This document shows, in pieces, positions 16,095 through 23,842 of a stretch of 64,000 nt of DNA. Each line of letters opens with the position of its first letter. Within the stretch, counting starts at the first letter, position 1. The position numbers and the translations under genes are program-made. This stretch comes from Pseudarthrobacter sulfonivorans (lineage in GTDB: Bacteria; Actinomycetota; Actinomycetes; Actinomycetales; Micrococcaceae), in NCBI RefSeq assembly GCF_014712225.1, contig NZ_JACXBW010000013.1, positions 87,989-151,988 of the forward strand, written 5' to 3'. Below the pieces are notes generated by a model. It worked only from the letters and a program-made list of their open reading frames with translations, was not told the origin of the DNA and ran no database searches.

Positions 16095-17671
16095 TGTCCA
16101 CTTCCGACGCCGGCGCTTCCGCTGTGCGCCCCGCCGCGGTTACCGCCCGTGGCTGGGGCTGGCGGCACGCCGGCCGCACCGTACCGGCAGTCCACGGACT
16201 CGACCTGGACATCGCCCCTGGTGAGCGGGTGCTGCTGCTGGGCCCCTCGGGCGCCGGCAAATCCACGCTGCTGCACGCGCTCGCCGGGGTGCTGGGGGAT
16301 GAAGGGGACGACGCCGACGAGACCGGTTCGCTGCTGATCGACGGCGTTGCGCCGCGTGGCCGGCGCGGCCGGGCCGGACTCATGCAGCAGGATCCGGAAA
16401 CGCAGGTGGTCCTCTCCCGGCTGGGCGACGACGTCGCTTTTGGTGCCGAGAACCTGGCCGTGCCGCGGGATGAGATCTGGCGGCGGGTGGAGGAGGCGCT
16501 CGACGACGTCGGGCTGCGGAGTGCCGGCCGCGCGGAGAGTGCGGCCGGGCTCCCGCTGGACCACCCGACGTCGGCCCTGTCCGGCGGGCAGAAGCAGCGG
16601 CTGGCGCTGGCCGGCATCCTCGCGATGCGGCCCGGGCTGATCCTGCTGGACGAACCGACCGCAAACCTCGATCCCGCCGGCGTCCTGGAAGTCCGGGACG
16701 CCGTGGGCCGCTGCCTCGACAAGACCGGCGCCACCCTGGTGGTCGTGGAACACCGCGTGTCCGTCTGGAAAGACCTGGTGGACCGGATCGTGGTGCTGCA
16801 GCCAGGCTCGGGCGTGCTCCTGGACGGGCCGCCGGACCAGGTGCTCGCCGAGGCGCGCACCATGCTGATCCGCGCCGGCGTGTGGGTGCCGGGCTACGTT
16901 CCCGAGACCCGGCCCCGCGCCGGCAGTTCCACCGGCAGATCCACTAATACCGGTCAGCTGCTGCTGGCCGCCGAGCACGTTGCCGTGTCCCGTGAGCGGC
17001 CACGCCGCCGCGGCTTCCGCACCATCCCGCCGGTGCCCGTGCAAGCGGGCATCACGGCCCAGGTCCGCGCCGGCCAGGCCCTGACCGTCACCGGCCCCAA
17101 CGGCGCCGGGAAGTCGACGTTAGCGCTGACGCTCGCCGGACTCCTGCCGCCGGTGGAGGGCAAGGTGTCCGCCGCCGTCGAGCTTTCCGAGGGTGCCGGA
17201 ATTGATCCCTTCACCTGGAAGGCCAGGCAGCTGATCTCGCGGATCGGCACGGTGTTCCAGGAGCCCGAGCACCAGTTCGTCACGGGCAGGGTGCTGGACG
17301 AGCTGATGTTTGGTCCGCGGCATCTGGGGCATGGGGAGGAACGTGTGGACGAGCTTTTGGAGCGGCTGCGCCTCACGCATCTGGTGGACGCAAATCCTTA
17401 CACGCTGTCCGGCGGCGAAAAGCGGCGGCTCTCGGTGGCCACCGTCCTCGCGGCCCACCCGCGTGTCCTGGTGCTCGACGAACCCACGTTCGGCCAGGAC
17501 GCCAACACGTGGGCAGAGCTCGCGTCCTTCCTCTCCGAACTGCTCGACGCCGGAACGTCCGTGGTCTCCGTGACCCACGACGAAGAATTCACCGCCGTCC
17601 TGGGCGGCACCGAACTGCGCCTGGGCCCGGCCTCACGTGGCGGCGCCCGCCAGGAAGCAGGAGCCGCATGA
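16094..17671 (+). CDS. ykoD: ECF transporter duplicated ATPase, YkoD (EcfA1A2 fusion)
   Basis: A 525-residue protein with two ABC ATPase domains in tandem. The first has Walker A GPSGAGKST (50-58), signature LSGGQKQRLAL and Walker B LILLDEPTANLD. The second has Walker A GPNGAGKST (about 332), signature LSGGEKRRLSV and LVLDEPTFGQD. It powers the YkoE/YkoC importer. ATG at 16094 overlaps the ykoE stop by one base, and ykoC begins inside its stop. Confidence 0.93.
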   Translation: MSTSDAGASAVRPAAVTARGWGWRHAGRTVPAVHGLDLDIAPGERVLLLGPSGAGKSTLLHALAGVLGDEGDDADETGSLLIDGVAPRGRRGRAGLMQQDPETQVVLSRLGDDVAFGAENLAVPRDEIWRRVEEALDDVGLRSAGRAESAAGLPLDHPTSALSGGQKQRLALAGILAMRPGLILLDEPTANLDPAGVLEVRDAVGRCLDKTGATLVVVEHRVSVWKDLVDRIVVLQPGSGVLLDGPPDQVLAEARTMLIRAGVWVPGYVPETRPRAGSSTGRSTNTGQLLLAAEHVAVSRERPRRRGFRTIPPVPVQAGITAQVRAGQALTVTGPNGAGKSTLALTLAGLLPPVEGKVSAAVELSEGAGIDPFTWKARQLISRIGTVFQEPEHQFVTGRVLDELMFGPRHLGHGEERVDELLERLRLTHLVDANPYTLSGGEKRRLSVATVLAAHPRVLVLDEPTFGQDANTWAELASFLSELLDAGTSVVSVTHDEEFTAVLGGTELRLGPASRGGARQEAGAA

Positions 17672-18462
17672 GGGACGCCCTGACGCTCAGCGGCAACCAC
17701 GCCCTGCTGACACGCGCCAACCCGCTGGCCAAATTCGGCGCCGTCTTCCTCATCACCCTGGTACTGGCGCTCTCCATCGACTGGGTGTCCGCCTCCGTGG
17801 CGCTCGCCGCTGAACTGGCACTCTTCCCGCTCGCCGGACTGACGCTGCGCCTGCTCTGGCAACGCGGCTGGCCCCTCATCATCGCGGCAGCGGTGGGCGG
17901 CTGGAGCACTGCGATTGTTGCTGCGGACAGCGGTGCTGTACTGCTCGACGTCGGGATCTGGTCCATCAGCGAAGGTTCCCTTGAACTGGGGCTCGGGTTC
18001 ATGCTGCGCGGACTCGCGATAGCCCTGCCGGCAATCCTGCTCATGACCTGCACGGACCCGACCGACCTCGCCGACGCGCTCGCCCAGAAGGCCCGGCTCC
18101 CGCACCGGTTTGTGCTCGGCACGCTGGCCGCGATGCGGCTAGTGGGACTCCTGGCCGAGGAATGGCAGACCATCGGCATGGCCCGGCGTGCCCGCGGCGT
18201 GGGATCCCACGGCAGCCCGCTACAGCGGCTGCGGGCCACGCTCGGGCAAGGCTTCGGGCTGCTGGTCCAGGCGATCCGGCGCGCCTCCCGGCTGGCTGTG
18301 ACCATGGAAGCACGGGGTTTCGGCACCGGCCAGCGCACGTGGGCACGGGAATCCACCTACTCGCTGCTGGACGTCTGGGTGGTGCTTGGCGGCGTGCTGA
18401 TTGCGGCCGCGACAGTGTTCGCAGCGGCGGGGATGGGAACCTGGAACTTTGTTTGGCGGTGA
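17668..18462 (+). CDS. ykoC: ECF transporter T component YkoC
   Basis: A 264-residue EcfT-type transmembrane coupling protein with about five helices and the two coupling Ala-Arg-Gly motifs: ARRARGVGSHG (residues about 172) and MEARGFGTG (about 213), which contact the ATPase. ATG at 17668 overlaps the ykoD stop by 4 bases. It is the last gene of the riboswitch-controlled ykoEDC operon; no clear terminator follows. Confidence 0.92.
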   Translation: MRDALTLSGNHALLTRANPLAKFGAVFLITLVLALSIDWVSASVALAAELALFPLAGLTLRLLWQRGWPLIIAAAVGGWSTAIVAADSGAVLLDVGIWSISEGSLELGLGFMLRGLAIALPAILLMTCTDPTDLADALAQKARLPHRFVLGTLAAMRLVGLLAEEWQTIGMARRARGVGSHGSPLQRLRATLGQGFGLLVQAIRRASRLAVTMEARGFGTGQRTWARESTYSLLDVWVVLGGVLIAAATVFAAAGMGTWNFVWR

Positions 18463-18599
18463 CCCCTGCCACCCCGCCGGCAACAGCGTCCCGAACAGGA
18501 TCAAGGCGGATATCGCATGGATCGGGTATGAACCGGCAGCTCATGTGTTCGGCGGCATAAAATGGCGCCGTCATAACTCATCTGTGATATTTTTTGTCC

Positions 18600-20123
18600 A
18601 TGACTCAGGAAACTGCCGAGCACATTGCCGCCACGCTCAAGGACGCCCGGATTGAAAAGGGCTGGACGCAGGGCCAGTTGGCCGAAGCCTTGGGAACCAG
18701 CCAAAGTGCCATCGCCCGGATGGAGCAGGGCAAGCAGAACCTCAGCCTGAAGATGATCCAGCGGCTCGAAACGATCTTTGAGCGAAGCATCGTCAAGGTG
18801 GGCAAACCGCAGATGACCCACCTGCGGATCGAAGGCGGCCGCACCCTGTCCGGCGCGGTGGATGTCAACAGCAGCAAGAACGCGGGCGTGGCCCTGCTCT
18901 GCGCCAGCCTGATCAACCGTGGCACCACCGTGCTGCGCAGGCTCGCCCGGATCGAAGAGGTCAACCGGATCGTGGAGGTGCTGACCAGCATCGGCGTGGA
19001 ATGCACCTGGCTTAACGACACCGACCTCCAGCTCCGCCGCCCGGAAGTCCTGGATCTGGCGGCCATGGACGTGGACGCCGCCCGCCGCACCCGGAGCGTC
19101 ATCATGCTCCTGGGCCCGCTCCTGGACGAGAACGCCGAATACCGCCTCCCGTACGCCGGCGGCTGCGACCTGGGCACCCGCACGGTGGAGCCGCATATGC
19201 AGGCGCTGCGCCAGTTCGGCCTCTCGGTGGAAGCGACCGCGGGCTTTTACGCGGTGCAGGCTCCGCAGCCGGACACCCGGGACCGCTCCTTTGTGCTGTC
19301 TGAGCGCGGTGACACAGTGACCGAAAACGCGATCATGGCAGCGGCCCACCGCCAGGGAACCACAGTCATCCGCAACGCGAGCCCTAACTACATGGTCCAG
19401 GACCTCTGCTTCTACCTGGAGATGCTCGGCGTGCAGATCGACGGCGTGGGCACCACCACCCTGAAGATCACCGGGCAGCCGCTTGTGGACGTGGACATTG
19501 AATACTTCCCGTCCGAGGATCCGATCGAAGCGATGAGCCTGATCACCGCCGGCATCGTCACCAACTCGGAGGTGACCATCCGGCGGGTACCCATCGAGTT
19601 CATGGAAATCGAACTGGCCACGCTGGAGCAGATGGGCCAGCAGCTGGAGATCTCGGGGGAGTACATGGCCCGCAACGGGCGGACCCGGCTGGTGGACGTG
19701 ACCACCAAGCCGTCCGAGCTGCGCGCACCGGAGGACAAGATCCACCCCATGCCGTTCCCCGGGCTGAACATCGACAACCTGCCGTTCTTCGCGGTGATCG
19801 CGGCGAACGCCCATGGCCAGACCATGATCCACGACTGGGTCTACGAGAACCGGGCCATCTACCTTACGGAACTGAACCGGCTCGGCGCCCAGGTGCAGCT
19901 GCTGGACCCGCACCGGATCTACGTCAACGGCCCTACCAAGTGGCGCGCCGCCGAGGTGGGTTGCCCGCCGGCCCTCCGTCCGGCCGCATGCCTGCTGCTG
20001 GCCATGCTCGCTGCGCGGGGAGTCTCCGAGCTGCGCAACATCTACGTGATCGAGCGCGGTTATGAGGATCTGGCCGAGCGCCTCAACACCATTGGCGCCA
20101 AAGTCGAGTACTTCCAGGACTAG
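18600..20123 (+). CDS. MurA-like UDP-GlcNAc 1-carboxyvinyltransferase with N-terminal XRE HTH domain
   Basis: A 507-residue fusion. Residues about 10-62 form a Cro/CI-type HTH (EKGWTQGQLAEALGTSQSAI, MEQGKQNLSL). Residues about 75-505 are an EPSP-synthase fold most like MurA. The active-site elements are kept: K93-N94 (SSKNA), Cys189 in AGGCDLGTR (the PEP-binding, fosfomycin-target Cys), an Asp in LNIDNLP, Arg in ENRAIY and Arg in IERGYE. The family reaction is enolpyruvyl transfer to UDP-GlcNAc, the first step of peptidoglycan synthesis; the HTH suggests DNA binding or autoregulation as well. No Shine-Dalgarno is seen, and GATATT sits just before the ATG, so a leaderless transcript is possible. 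It may be a paralogue of a standard MurA elsewhere. Confidence 0.88.
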   Translation: MTQETAEHIAATLKDARIEKGWTQGQLAEALGTSQSAIARMEQGKQNLSLKMIQRLETIFERSIVKVGKPQMTHLRIEGGRTLSGAVDVNSSKNAGVALLCASLINRGTTVLRRLARIEEVNRIVEVLTSIGVECTWLNDTDLQLRRPEVLDLAAMDVDAARRTRSVIMLLGPLLDENAEYRLPYAGGCDLGTRTVEPHMQALRQFGLSVEATAGFYAVQAPQPDTRDRSFVLSERGDTVTENAIMAAAHRQGTTVIRNASPNYMVQDLCFYLEMLGVQIDGVGTTTLKITGQPLVDVDIEYFPSEDPIEAMSLITAGIVTNSEVTIRRVPIEFMEIELATLEQMGQQLEISGEYMARNGRTRLVDVTTKPSELRAPEDKIHPMPFPGLNIDNLPFFAVIAANAHGQTMIHDWVYENRAIYLTELNRLGAQVQLLDPHRIYVNGPTKWRAAEVGCPPALRPAACLLLAMLAARGVSELRNIYVIERGYEDLAERLNTIGAKVEYFQD

Positions 20124-20170
20124 CGCGGCGGGGTTTTGCCCGGCCCGGCTGCGTTCTGCGCCATCTCCGG

Positions 20171-20280
20171 CGGGTTCTGCACCATCATTCGGCCTTACCG
20201 GGGTTCGGACCCCGCGGTTCCGGACCCCGCGGTTCCGGGCCCGCGGGTCAGGCCCGGACCGGATGATGGAGCAGAATCCG
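20171..20280. repeat. 22-bp inverted repeat with internal 15-bp tandem repeat, 3' side of the second DUF559 gene
   Basis: 20171-20192 and 20259-20280 are inverted copies matching at 19 of 22 positions; the right-hand copy reads CGGATTCTGCTCCATCATCC on the minus strand. The loop carries two perfect copies of CGGACCCCGCGGTTC (20206-20220, 20221-20235) and a diverged third. The right arm abuts the stop codon of the minus-strand DUF559 gene. A related copy lies just upstream of that gene. Confidence 0.7.
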
Positions 20281-20706
20281 TCACCCTCGCGGACGGCCAC
20301 GCTTCAGGACCGCGTGGATCTCCTTCAAGACCATGTCCGGGCTGTTCCAGATCTGTTCCGGAGCGTAGCTAAGGACCGCGTAAGCCTGCGTCTGGGCGAT
20401 GTTGGACCGGCTCATGTCCTTCCGCCAGGCGGCGCGCGAGCTGTGGAACTGGAAGCCGTTGATTTCCACAATGAGCCAGCCGTCGATCAGGAAGTCCACG
20501 CGTCCGACGCCGGCAATCTGCGCCTGCCTGTCGAACCGTAGCTTCACTGACTCGAACAGCAGCCGGGCGCTGATCTCCGGGACGGACTCGGACAAGCCGT
20601 CTGCCTTCGCCAGCCTCTTACGCGCCGGGCCGTAGTACTTCGCCGTGAGCTCCGCTTCCAGGACTGCCCGGGGTAGGCCATGCTGCGTCATGGCCGACTG
20701 CACCAT
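20281..20706 (-). CDS. DUF559 domain (Vsr-fold endonuclease-like) protein, short form
   Basis: A 141-residue protein that is mostly the DUF559 core: VPEISARLLFESV (candidate Glu 44), then GVGRVDFLIDGWLIVEINGFQFHSS (Asp 71, Glu 81), then the RKDMSRSNIAQTQ helix and the A..VLSYAPEQI strand. It lacks the AbiEi-like N-terminal half present in the homologue at 3403-4344, so it is either a short form or a remnant. The frame is open far upstream, but only over the antisense of the next gene. ATG at 20706 follows GGAGGGAATG-type purine-rich sequence on its strand. Repeats of one family touch both ends of the gene. Nuclease activity is inferred from fold. Confidence 0.65.
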   Translation of the reverse strand: MVQSAMTQHGLPRAVLEAELTAKYYGPARKRLAKADGLSESVPEISARLLFESVKLRFDRQAQIAGVGRVDFLIDGWLIVEINGFQFHSSRAAWRKDMSRSNIAQTQAYAVLSYAPEQIWNSPDMVLKEIHAVLKRGRPRG

Positions 20707-20710
20707 GGAG

Positions 20711-20790
20711 GGAATGATGGCGCAGAATCCGGCCGCCTCGGACGCCGGTCCGCAGAATCCGGCCGCCTCGGACGCCGGTGCGCAGAATCT
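20711..20790. repeat. 30-bp tandem repeat and 5'-side copy of the GGATTCTGC(G/T)CCATCATYC element
   Basis: The 30-bp unit starting CGCAGAATCCGGCCGCCTCG occurs at 20721-20750 and 20751-20780, followed by a partial third copy. The overlapping segment 20711-20732 matches the element abutting the stop of the DUF559 gene (20259-20280) in the same orientation. The repeat lies in the 136-bp divergent intergenic region between the DUF559 gene and the GCS2 ligase. Confidence 0.75.
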
Positions 20791-20842
20791 GCCACCCGGA
20801 CCGGGCTGCCGCGTGCCCGGCAGGTTGGCGCACAATATAACC

Positions 20843-22066
20843 ATGCGAACTTTCGGCGTCGAGGAAGAGCTCCTGATCGTTGATCCGGACTCAGGGCAGC
20901 CGCTTGCTCTGGCGGACGCCCTGCTTTCAGGGCACCGGCTGGCCGCCGATGACGCGCCGCCAGACCAGCATGCGCTGAAGACCCGGGATAAAACCGCGTA
21001 CGACGACGAAACGGGCTTGAGTGCCGAGCTGAAGCTGGAGCAGATCGAAACGCAGACGCGTCCGTGCCTTGAGTATTCGGAGCTGCTGCCGCAGATCCGG
21101 GCCGGCCGCCTGCTCGCGGACCAGGCGGCACGCAAATTCGGCGCGCGGGTGGCTGCGCTGGCCACGTCTCCTTTCGGGTTGGCGAGCCACACCACCCCGG
21201 ACCCGCGGTATGCGCGGATGTTGGAGCGTTTTGGCCTGACCGCCCAGGAACAGCTGACGTGCGGCTTCCACGTCCATACGTCCATAGAGTCCGAGGACGA
21301 GGGCGTGGCCGTGCTGGACAGGATCAGGGACAAGCTGGCCGTCCTCACCGCCCTGAGTGCCAACTCACCGTTCTGGATGGGGATGCACACCGGATTCGCA
21401 AGTTACCGCACCCAGGCCTGGAACCGCTGGCCCACGTCGGGTCCGTCCGCTATTTTCGGCACGTACTCCCAGTACCGGCGGGTGGTGACGCGATTGCTGG
21501 ACAGCGGGGTGATGCTGGACGAAGGCATGATCTACTTCGACGCCCGCCTTTCCCGGAACCATCCAACCGTTGAGGTCCGCGTGGCCGATGTCTGCCTCCG
21601 CGCAGAGGACGCCGCCCTGATCGCCGTGCTGGTGCGGGCCTTGGTGGAGACCGCTAGCCGGGAATGGCAGGAAGGCGTGGAGCCGGCGCCCGTGCCCACC
21701 GTGTTGCTCCGGATGGCGGCCTGGCAGGCAAGCAGCAGCGGCCTGGGCGGCGAGCTGCTGGACTTCGGCACCTTCCGGCCTGCCCCCGCGAGGGACGTCG
21801 TCCGTTCCCTCGTGGATTACCTCGCGCCCGTGCTCGCTGACCAGGGCGAACTGGCCCTGGCCAGGCAAGGCGTGGAGGACATCATTTCCCGTGGCACAGG
21901 GTCCGCCGAGCAACGCCGCGTCCGGGACGCGGCGGCAGAAACAGCGCCCGACGACGGCGGGCTGGGTGCCGTCGTTGCCCACGCCGTGGGTGTCACGATG
22001 CGCGGTGCGTCCGGGCAGCCCGAGGTTGATGAAGCGCCCGATTTGCTGCGCGTGCGCCAGGTCTGA
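20843..22066 (+). CDS. Carboxylate-amine ligase, GCS2 family (YbdK-like glutamate-cysteine ligase 2)
   Basis: A 407-residue GCS2 enzyme: TFGVEEELLIVDPDSG at the N-terminus (metal-binding Glu residues), CGFHVHTSIES, and WMGMHTGFASYRTQAWNRWP. Members catalyse ATP-dependent gamma-glutamyl ligation in vitro (weak glutamate-cysteine ligase); actinobacteria use mycothiol, so the physiological substrate is uncertain. The frame extends upstream through the tandem repeats, but ATG at 20843 gives the canonical N-terminus. It is monocistronic. Confidence 0.87.
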   Translation: MRTFGVEEELLIVDPDSGQPLALADALLSGHRLAADDAPPDQHALKTRDKTAYDDETGLSAELKLEQIETQTRPCLEYSELLPQIRAGRLLADQAARKFGARVAALATSPFGLASHTTPDPRYARMLERFGLTAQEQLTCGFHVHTSIESEDEGVAVLDRIRDKLAVLTALSANSPFWMGMHTGFASYRTQAWNRWPTSGPSAIFGTYSQYRRVVTRLLDSGVMLDEGMIYFDARLSRNHPTVEVRVADVCLRAEDAALIAVLVRALVETASREWQEGVEPAPVPTVLLRMAAWQASSSGLGGELLDFGTFRPAPARDVVRSLVDYLAPVLADQGELALARQGVEDIISRGTGSAEQRRVRDAAAETAPDDGGLGAVVAHAVGVTMRGASGQPEVDEAPDLLRVRQV

Positions 22067-22141
22067 CCTCACCGGTGATTCCGGCGCTGCCCGACGGGCG
22101 CCTCCGGTCAACGGCCCGCAGGTCCGGCGCCCCGAGTGGCT

Positions 22142-22765
22142 TCAGCCGCCCACGGCCAGCCGTATCCCCAACGTCAGCATCACGGCTGCGACGAGGCCGT
22201 CGAGAATGCGCCAGGAGGAGGGCCGGGCGAAGAAGGGCCGGAGGACGCGGGCGCCGAAACCGAGCGCACTGAACCACGCCACGCTGGCGGTGATCGCACC
22301 GGCGCCGAACCACCACCGCAAGTCCTGCGTTTGCTGGTTGGCCACTGACCCCAGCAGCAGGACGGTGTCCAGGTAGACGTGCGGGTTAAGCCAGGTGAGG
22401 GCGAGCACCGTGCTGAGCGCCGCCCCAATGCCGACGTCGGGCTGCCGGCCGGACGCCGTCAGGGCTCCGGGACGCAAAGCCCGGCGTGCCGCCATGACGC
22501 CGTAGGCCACCAGGAACGCCGCTCCGGCAAATCGGACCACGTCCACGATCACCGGATCCGCCTGCAGCAGGACCCCGACTCCTGCGATGCCGGCGGCTAT
22601 GAGGATCGCATCCGAGACGCTGCAGACGAGGACGACGGCGGCCACGTGCTCACCCCGGATTCCCTGCCGCAGGACAAAGGCATTCTGGCTGCCGATGGCC
22701 ACGATGAGGGCGAGCCCGGTGCCGAAGCCGAGCGCTGCCGGGGTCAGCAATCCTGTGAAGTCCAT
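22142..22765 (-). CDS. lysE: LysE/ArgO family amino-acid exporter
   Basis: A 207-residue, six-helix exporter with the LysE/ArgO signature GLALIVAIGSQNAFVLRQGIRGEHV and the LTWLNPHVYLDTVLLLGS motif. It exports basic amino acids (L-lysine/L-arginine). It is divergent from a LysG/ArgP-type LysR regulator 69 bases away, the classic arrangement in corynebacteria. The frame opens three codons earlier at a TTG; ATG at 22765 fits the family. Confidence 0.92.
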   Translation of the reverse strand: MDFTGLLTPAALGFGTGLALIVAIGSQNAFVLRQGIRGEHVAAVVLVCSVSDAILIAAGIAGVGVLLQADPVIVDVVRFAGAAFLVAYGVMAARRALRPGALTASGRQPDVGIGAALSTVLALTWLNPHVYLDTVLLLGSVANQQTQDLRWWFGAGAITASVAWFSALGFGARVLRPFFARPSSWRILDGLVAAVMLTLGIRLAVGG

Positions 22766-22834
22766 ATGATTCAACGTACGGCCCGGCCTAGAATTACTCC
22801 AGCTAAATATTCTTACTTCTATTAAGGAAAGCTA
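22766..22834. promoter_or_regulatory. lysE-lysG divergent control region
   Basis: A 69-bp, locally AT-rich region (AAATATTCTTACTTCTATTAAG) between two divergent starts. It contains T-N11-A-type spacing compatible with LysR binding, but no single dyad stands out. The LysG ribosome binding site AAGGAAAG is at its right end. Confidence 0.45.
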
Positions 22835-23755
22835 ATGAAAACCTTCCAGCTGGAGCAGCTCAGGACCTTCGCCGCAGTAGTGGAGGAGGGCACCCTGGAA
22901 GCGGCCGCCCGCAACCTGTACGTCACGCCGTCGGCCATTTCCCAGAGGCTGAAGGCAATGGAGGACGCAGCCGGCCAGATCCTGCTGCAGCGCACCAGCC
23001 CCGTCCGGCCGACCACCGCCGGCGAGGCAGTCCTGCGGTTCGCCCTGCAGGTCAGGCAGCTGGAGTGGGACGCACGCCAGGAATTGGGCAGTGGCCAGGA
23101 GCCGGGCGGTGGCCACAACACACCGAGTGCGCCCCTGCCGCTGGTGGTGAATGCCGACTCACTGTCCACCTGGTTCCTGCCGGCGCTGGCAAGCCTTCCG
23201 GCGGACCTCGGCATCCGTTTTGAACTCCACCGGGAGGACGAGCAGCATTCCACCCGGCAATTACGCACCGGGATGGCAATGGCGGCCGTGACCGCCACGC
23301 CGGAGCCGGTGCCGGGGTGCAGTGTGGAGCCGCTGGGTTCCCTGCGCTACCGTGCGGTGGCCAGCGGGGCCTATGTGCGGCACTGGTGGCCGGACGGTCC
23401 TGAACTGCTCGCCGGCAGCCAGTCACCGGTGGTGGACTTCGACCGCAAGGACGACCTGCAGGCGGGTTTCTTCCGAACGCTGACCGGCGCGGACCTGGCC
23501 GCACCGCGACACTACGTGCCGTCGTCGGCCGAATTTGCCCAGGCCATCCGGCTGGGGCTGGGCTGGGGCCTCCTGCCTGAGCAGCACTGCCTGGCCGACC
23601 TCGGCAGTGGGGACCTCGTGGAACTGGCACCGGAAAACCCGGTTGACGTTGCCCTGTACTGGCAGCGCTGGAAGATCGACTCCCCGGTGCTCAACCAGCT
23701 GACGGCGGCAGTGCGGCGGACGGCCGCCAGCCAGCTCCGCCAGCCCGCGCTCTGA
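22835..23755 (+). CDS. lysG: LysR-type regulator, LysG/ArgP family
   Basis: A 306-residue LysR regulator. Residues 1-60 form the winged HTH (FQLEQLRTFAAVVEEGTLEAAARNLYVTPSAISQRLKAME), followed by the linker and a periplasmic-binding-like effector domain (from about residue 95, PLPLVVNADSLSTWFLPAL). This pattern, with LEQLRTF and NADSLSTW, is that of LysG/IciA(ArgP). It would activate the divergent lysE when lysine/arginine or histidine accumulates. Confidence 0.92.
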   Translation: MKTFQLEQLRTFAAVVEEGTLEAAARNLYVTPSAISQRLKAMEDAAGQILLQRTSPVRPTTAGEAVLRFALQVRQLEWDARQELGSGQEPGGGHNTPSAPLPLVVNADSLSTWFLPALASLPADLGIRFELHREDEQHSTRQLRTGMAMAAVTATPEPVPGCSVEPLGSLRYRAVASGAYVRHWWPDGPELLAGSQSPVVDFDRKDDLQAGFFRTLTGADLAAPRHYVPSSAEFAQAIRLGLGWGLLPEQHCLADLGSGDLVELAPENPVDVALYWQRWKIDSPVLNQLTAAVRRTAASQLRQPAL

Positions 23756-23764
23756 CCCGGCCCC

Positions 23765-23806
23765 GAGCCTGTCCCGGCCCGGAGCCTGTCCCGGAGCCTG
23801 TTCCGG
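23765..23806. repeat. Short direct repeats GAGCCTGTCCCGG
   Basis: The 13-mer GAGCCTGTCCCGG occurs at 23765-23777 and 23782-23794, with a third copy having one change at 23794-23806. It lies in the 87-bp convergent gap between lysG and metZ, with no T-run. Confidence 0.7.
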
Positions 23807-23842
23807 GGCGCTCGCCCTCGACAGGCCCTTACCGGCCCGCCG

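Noticed and set aside
18501..20300. A 599-codon open frame antisense to the MurA-like gene
   Set aside because: It is a shadow frame: the composition is His/Asp/Gly-rich with no recognisable domain, and it covers the whole of a clearly real gene.
20171..20790. Possible CRISPR array in the repeats around the second DUF559 gene
   Set aside because: There are only two to three copies, with no regular unique spacers and no cas genes.
20281..21390. A 369-residue reading of the second DUF559 gene
   Set aside because: Its first 228 residues are the antisense of the GCS2 ligase and the tandem repeats; only the part from 20706 has family similarity.
20843..22066. Calling the GCS2 gene gshA (glutathione synthesis)
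   Set aside because: It is of the YbdK type, and actinobacteria of this group use mycothiol; no gshB is present.
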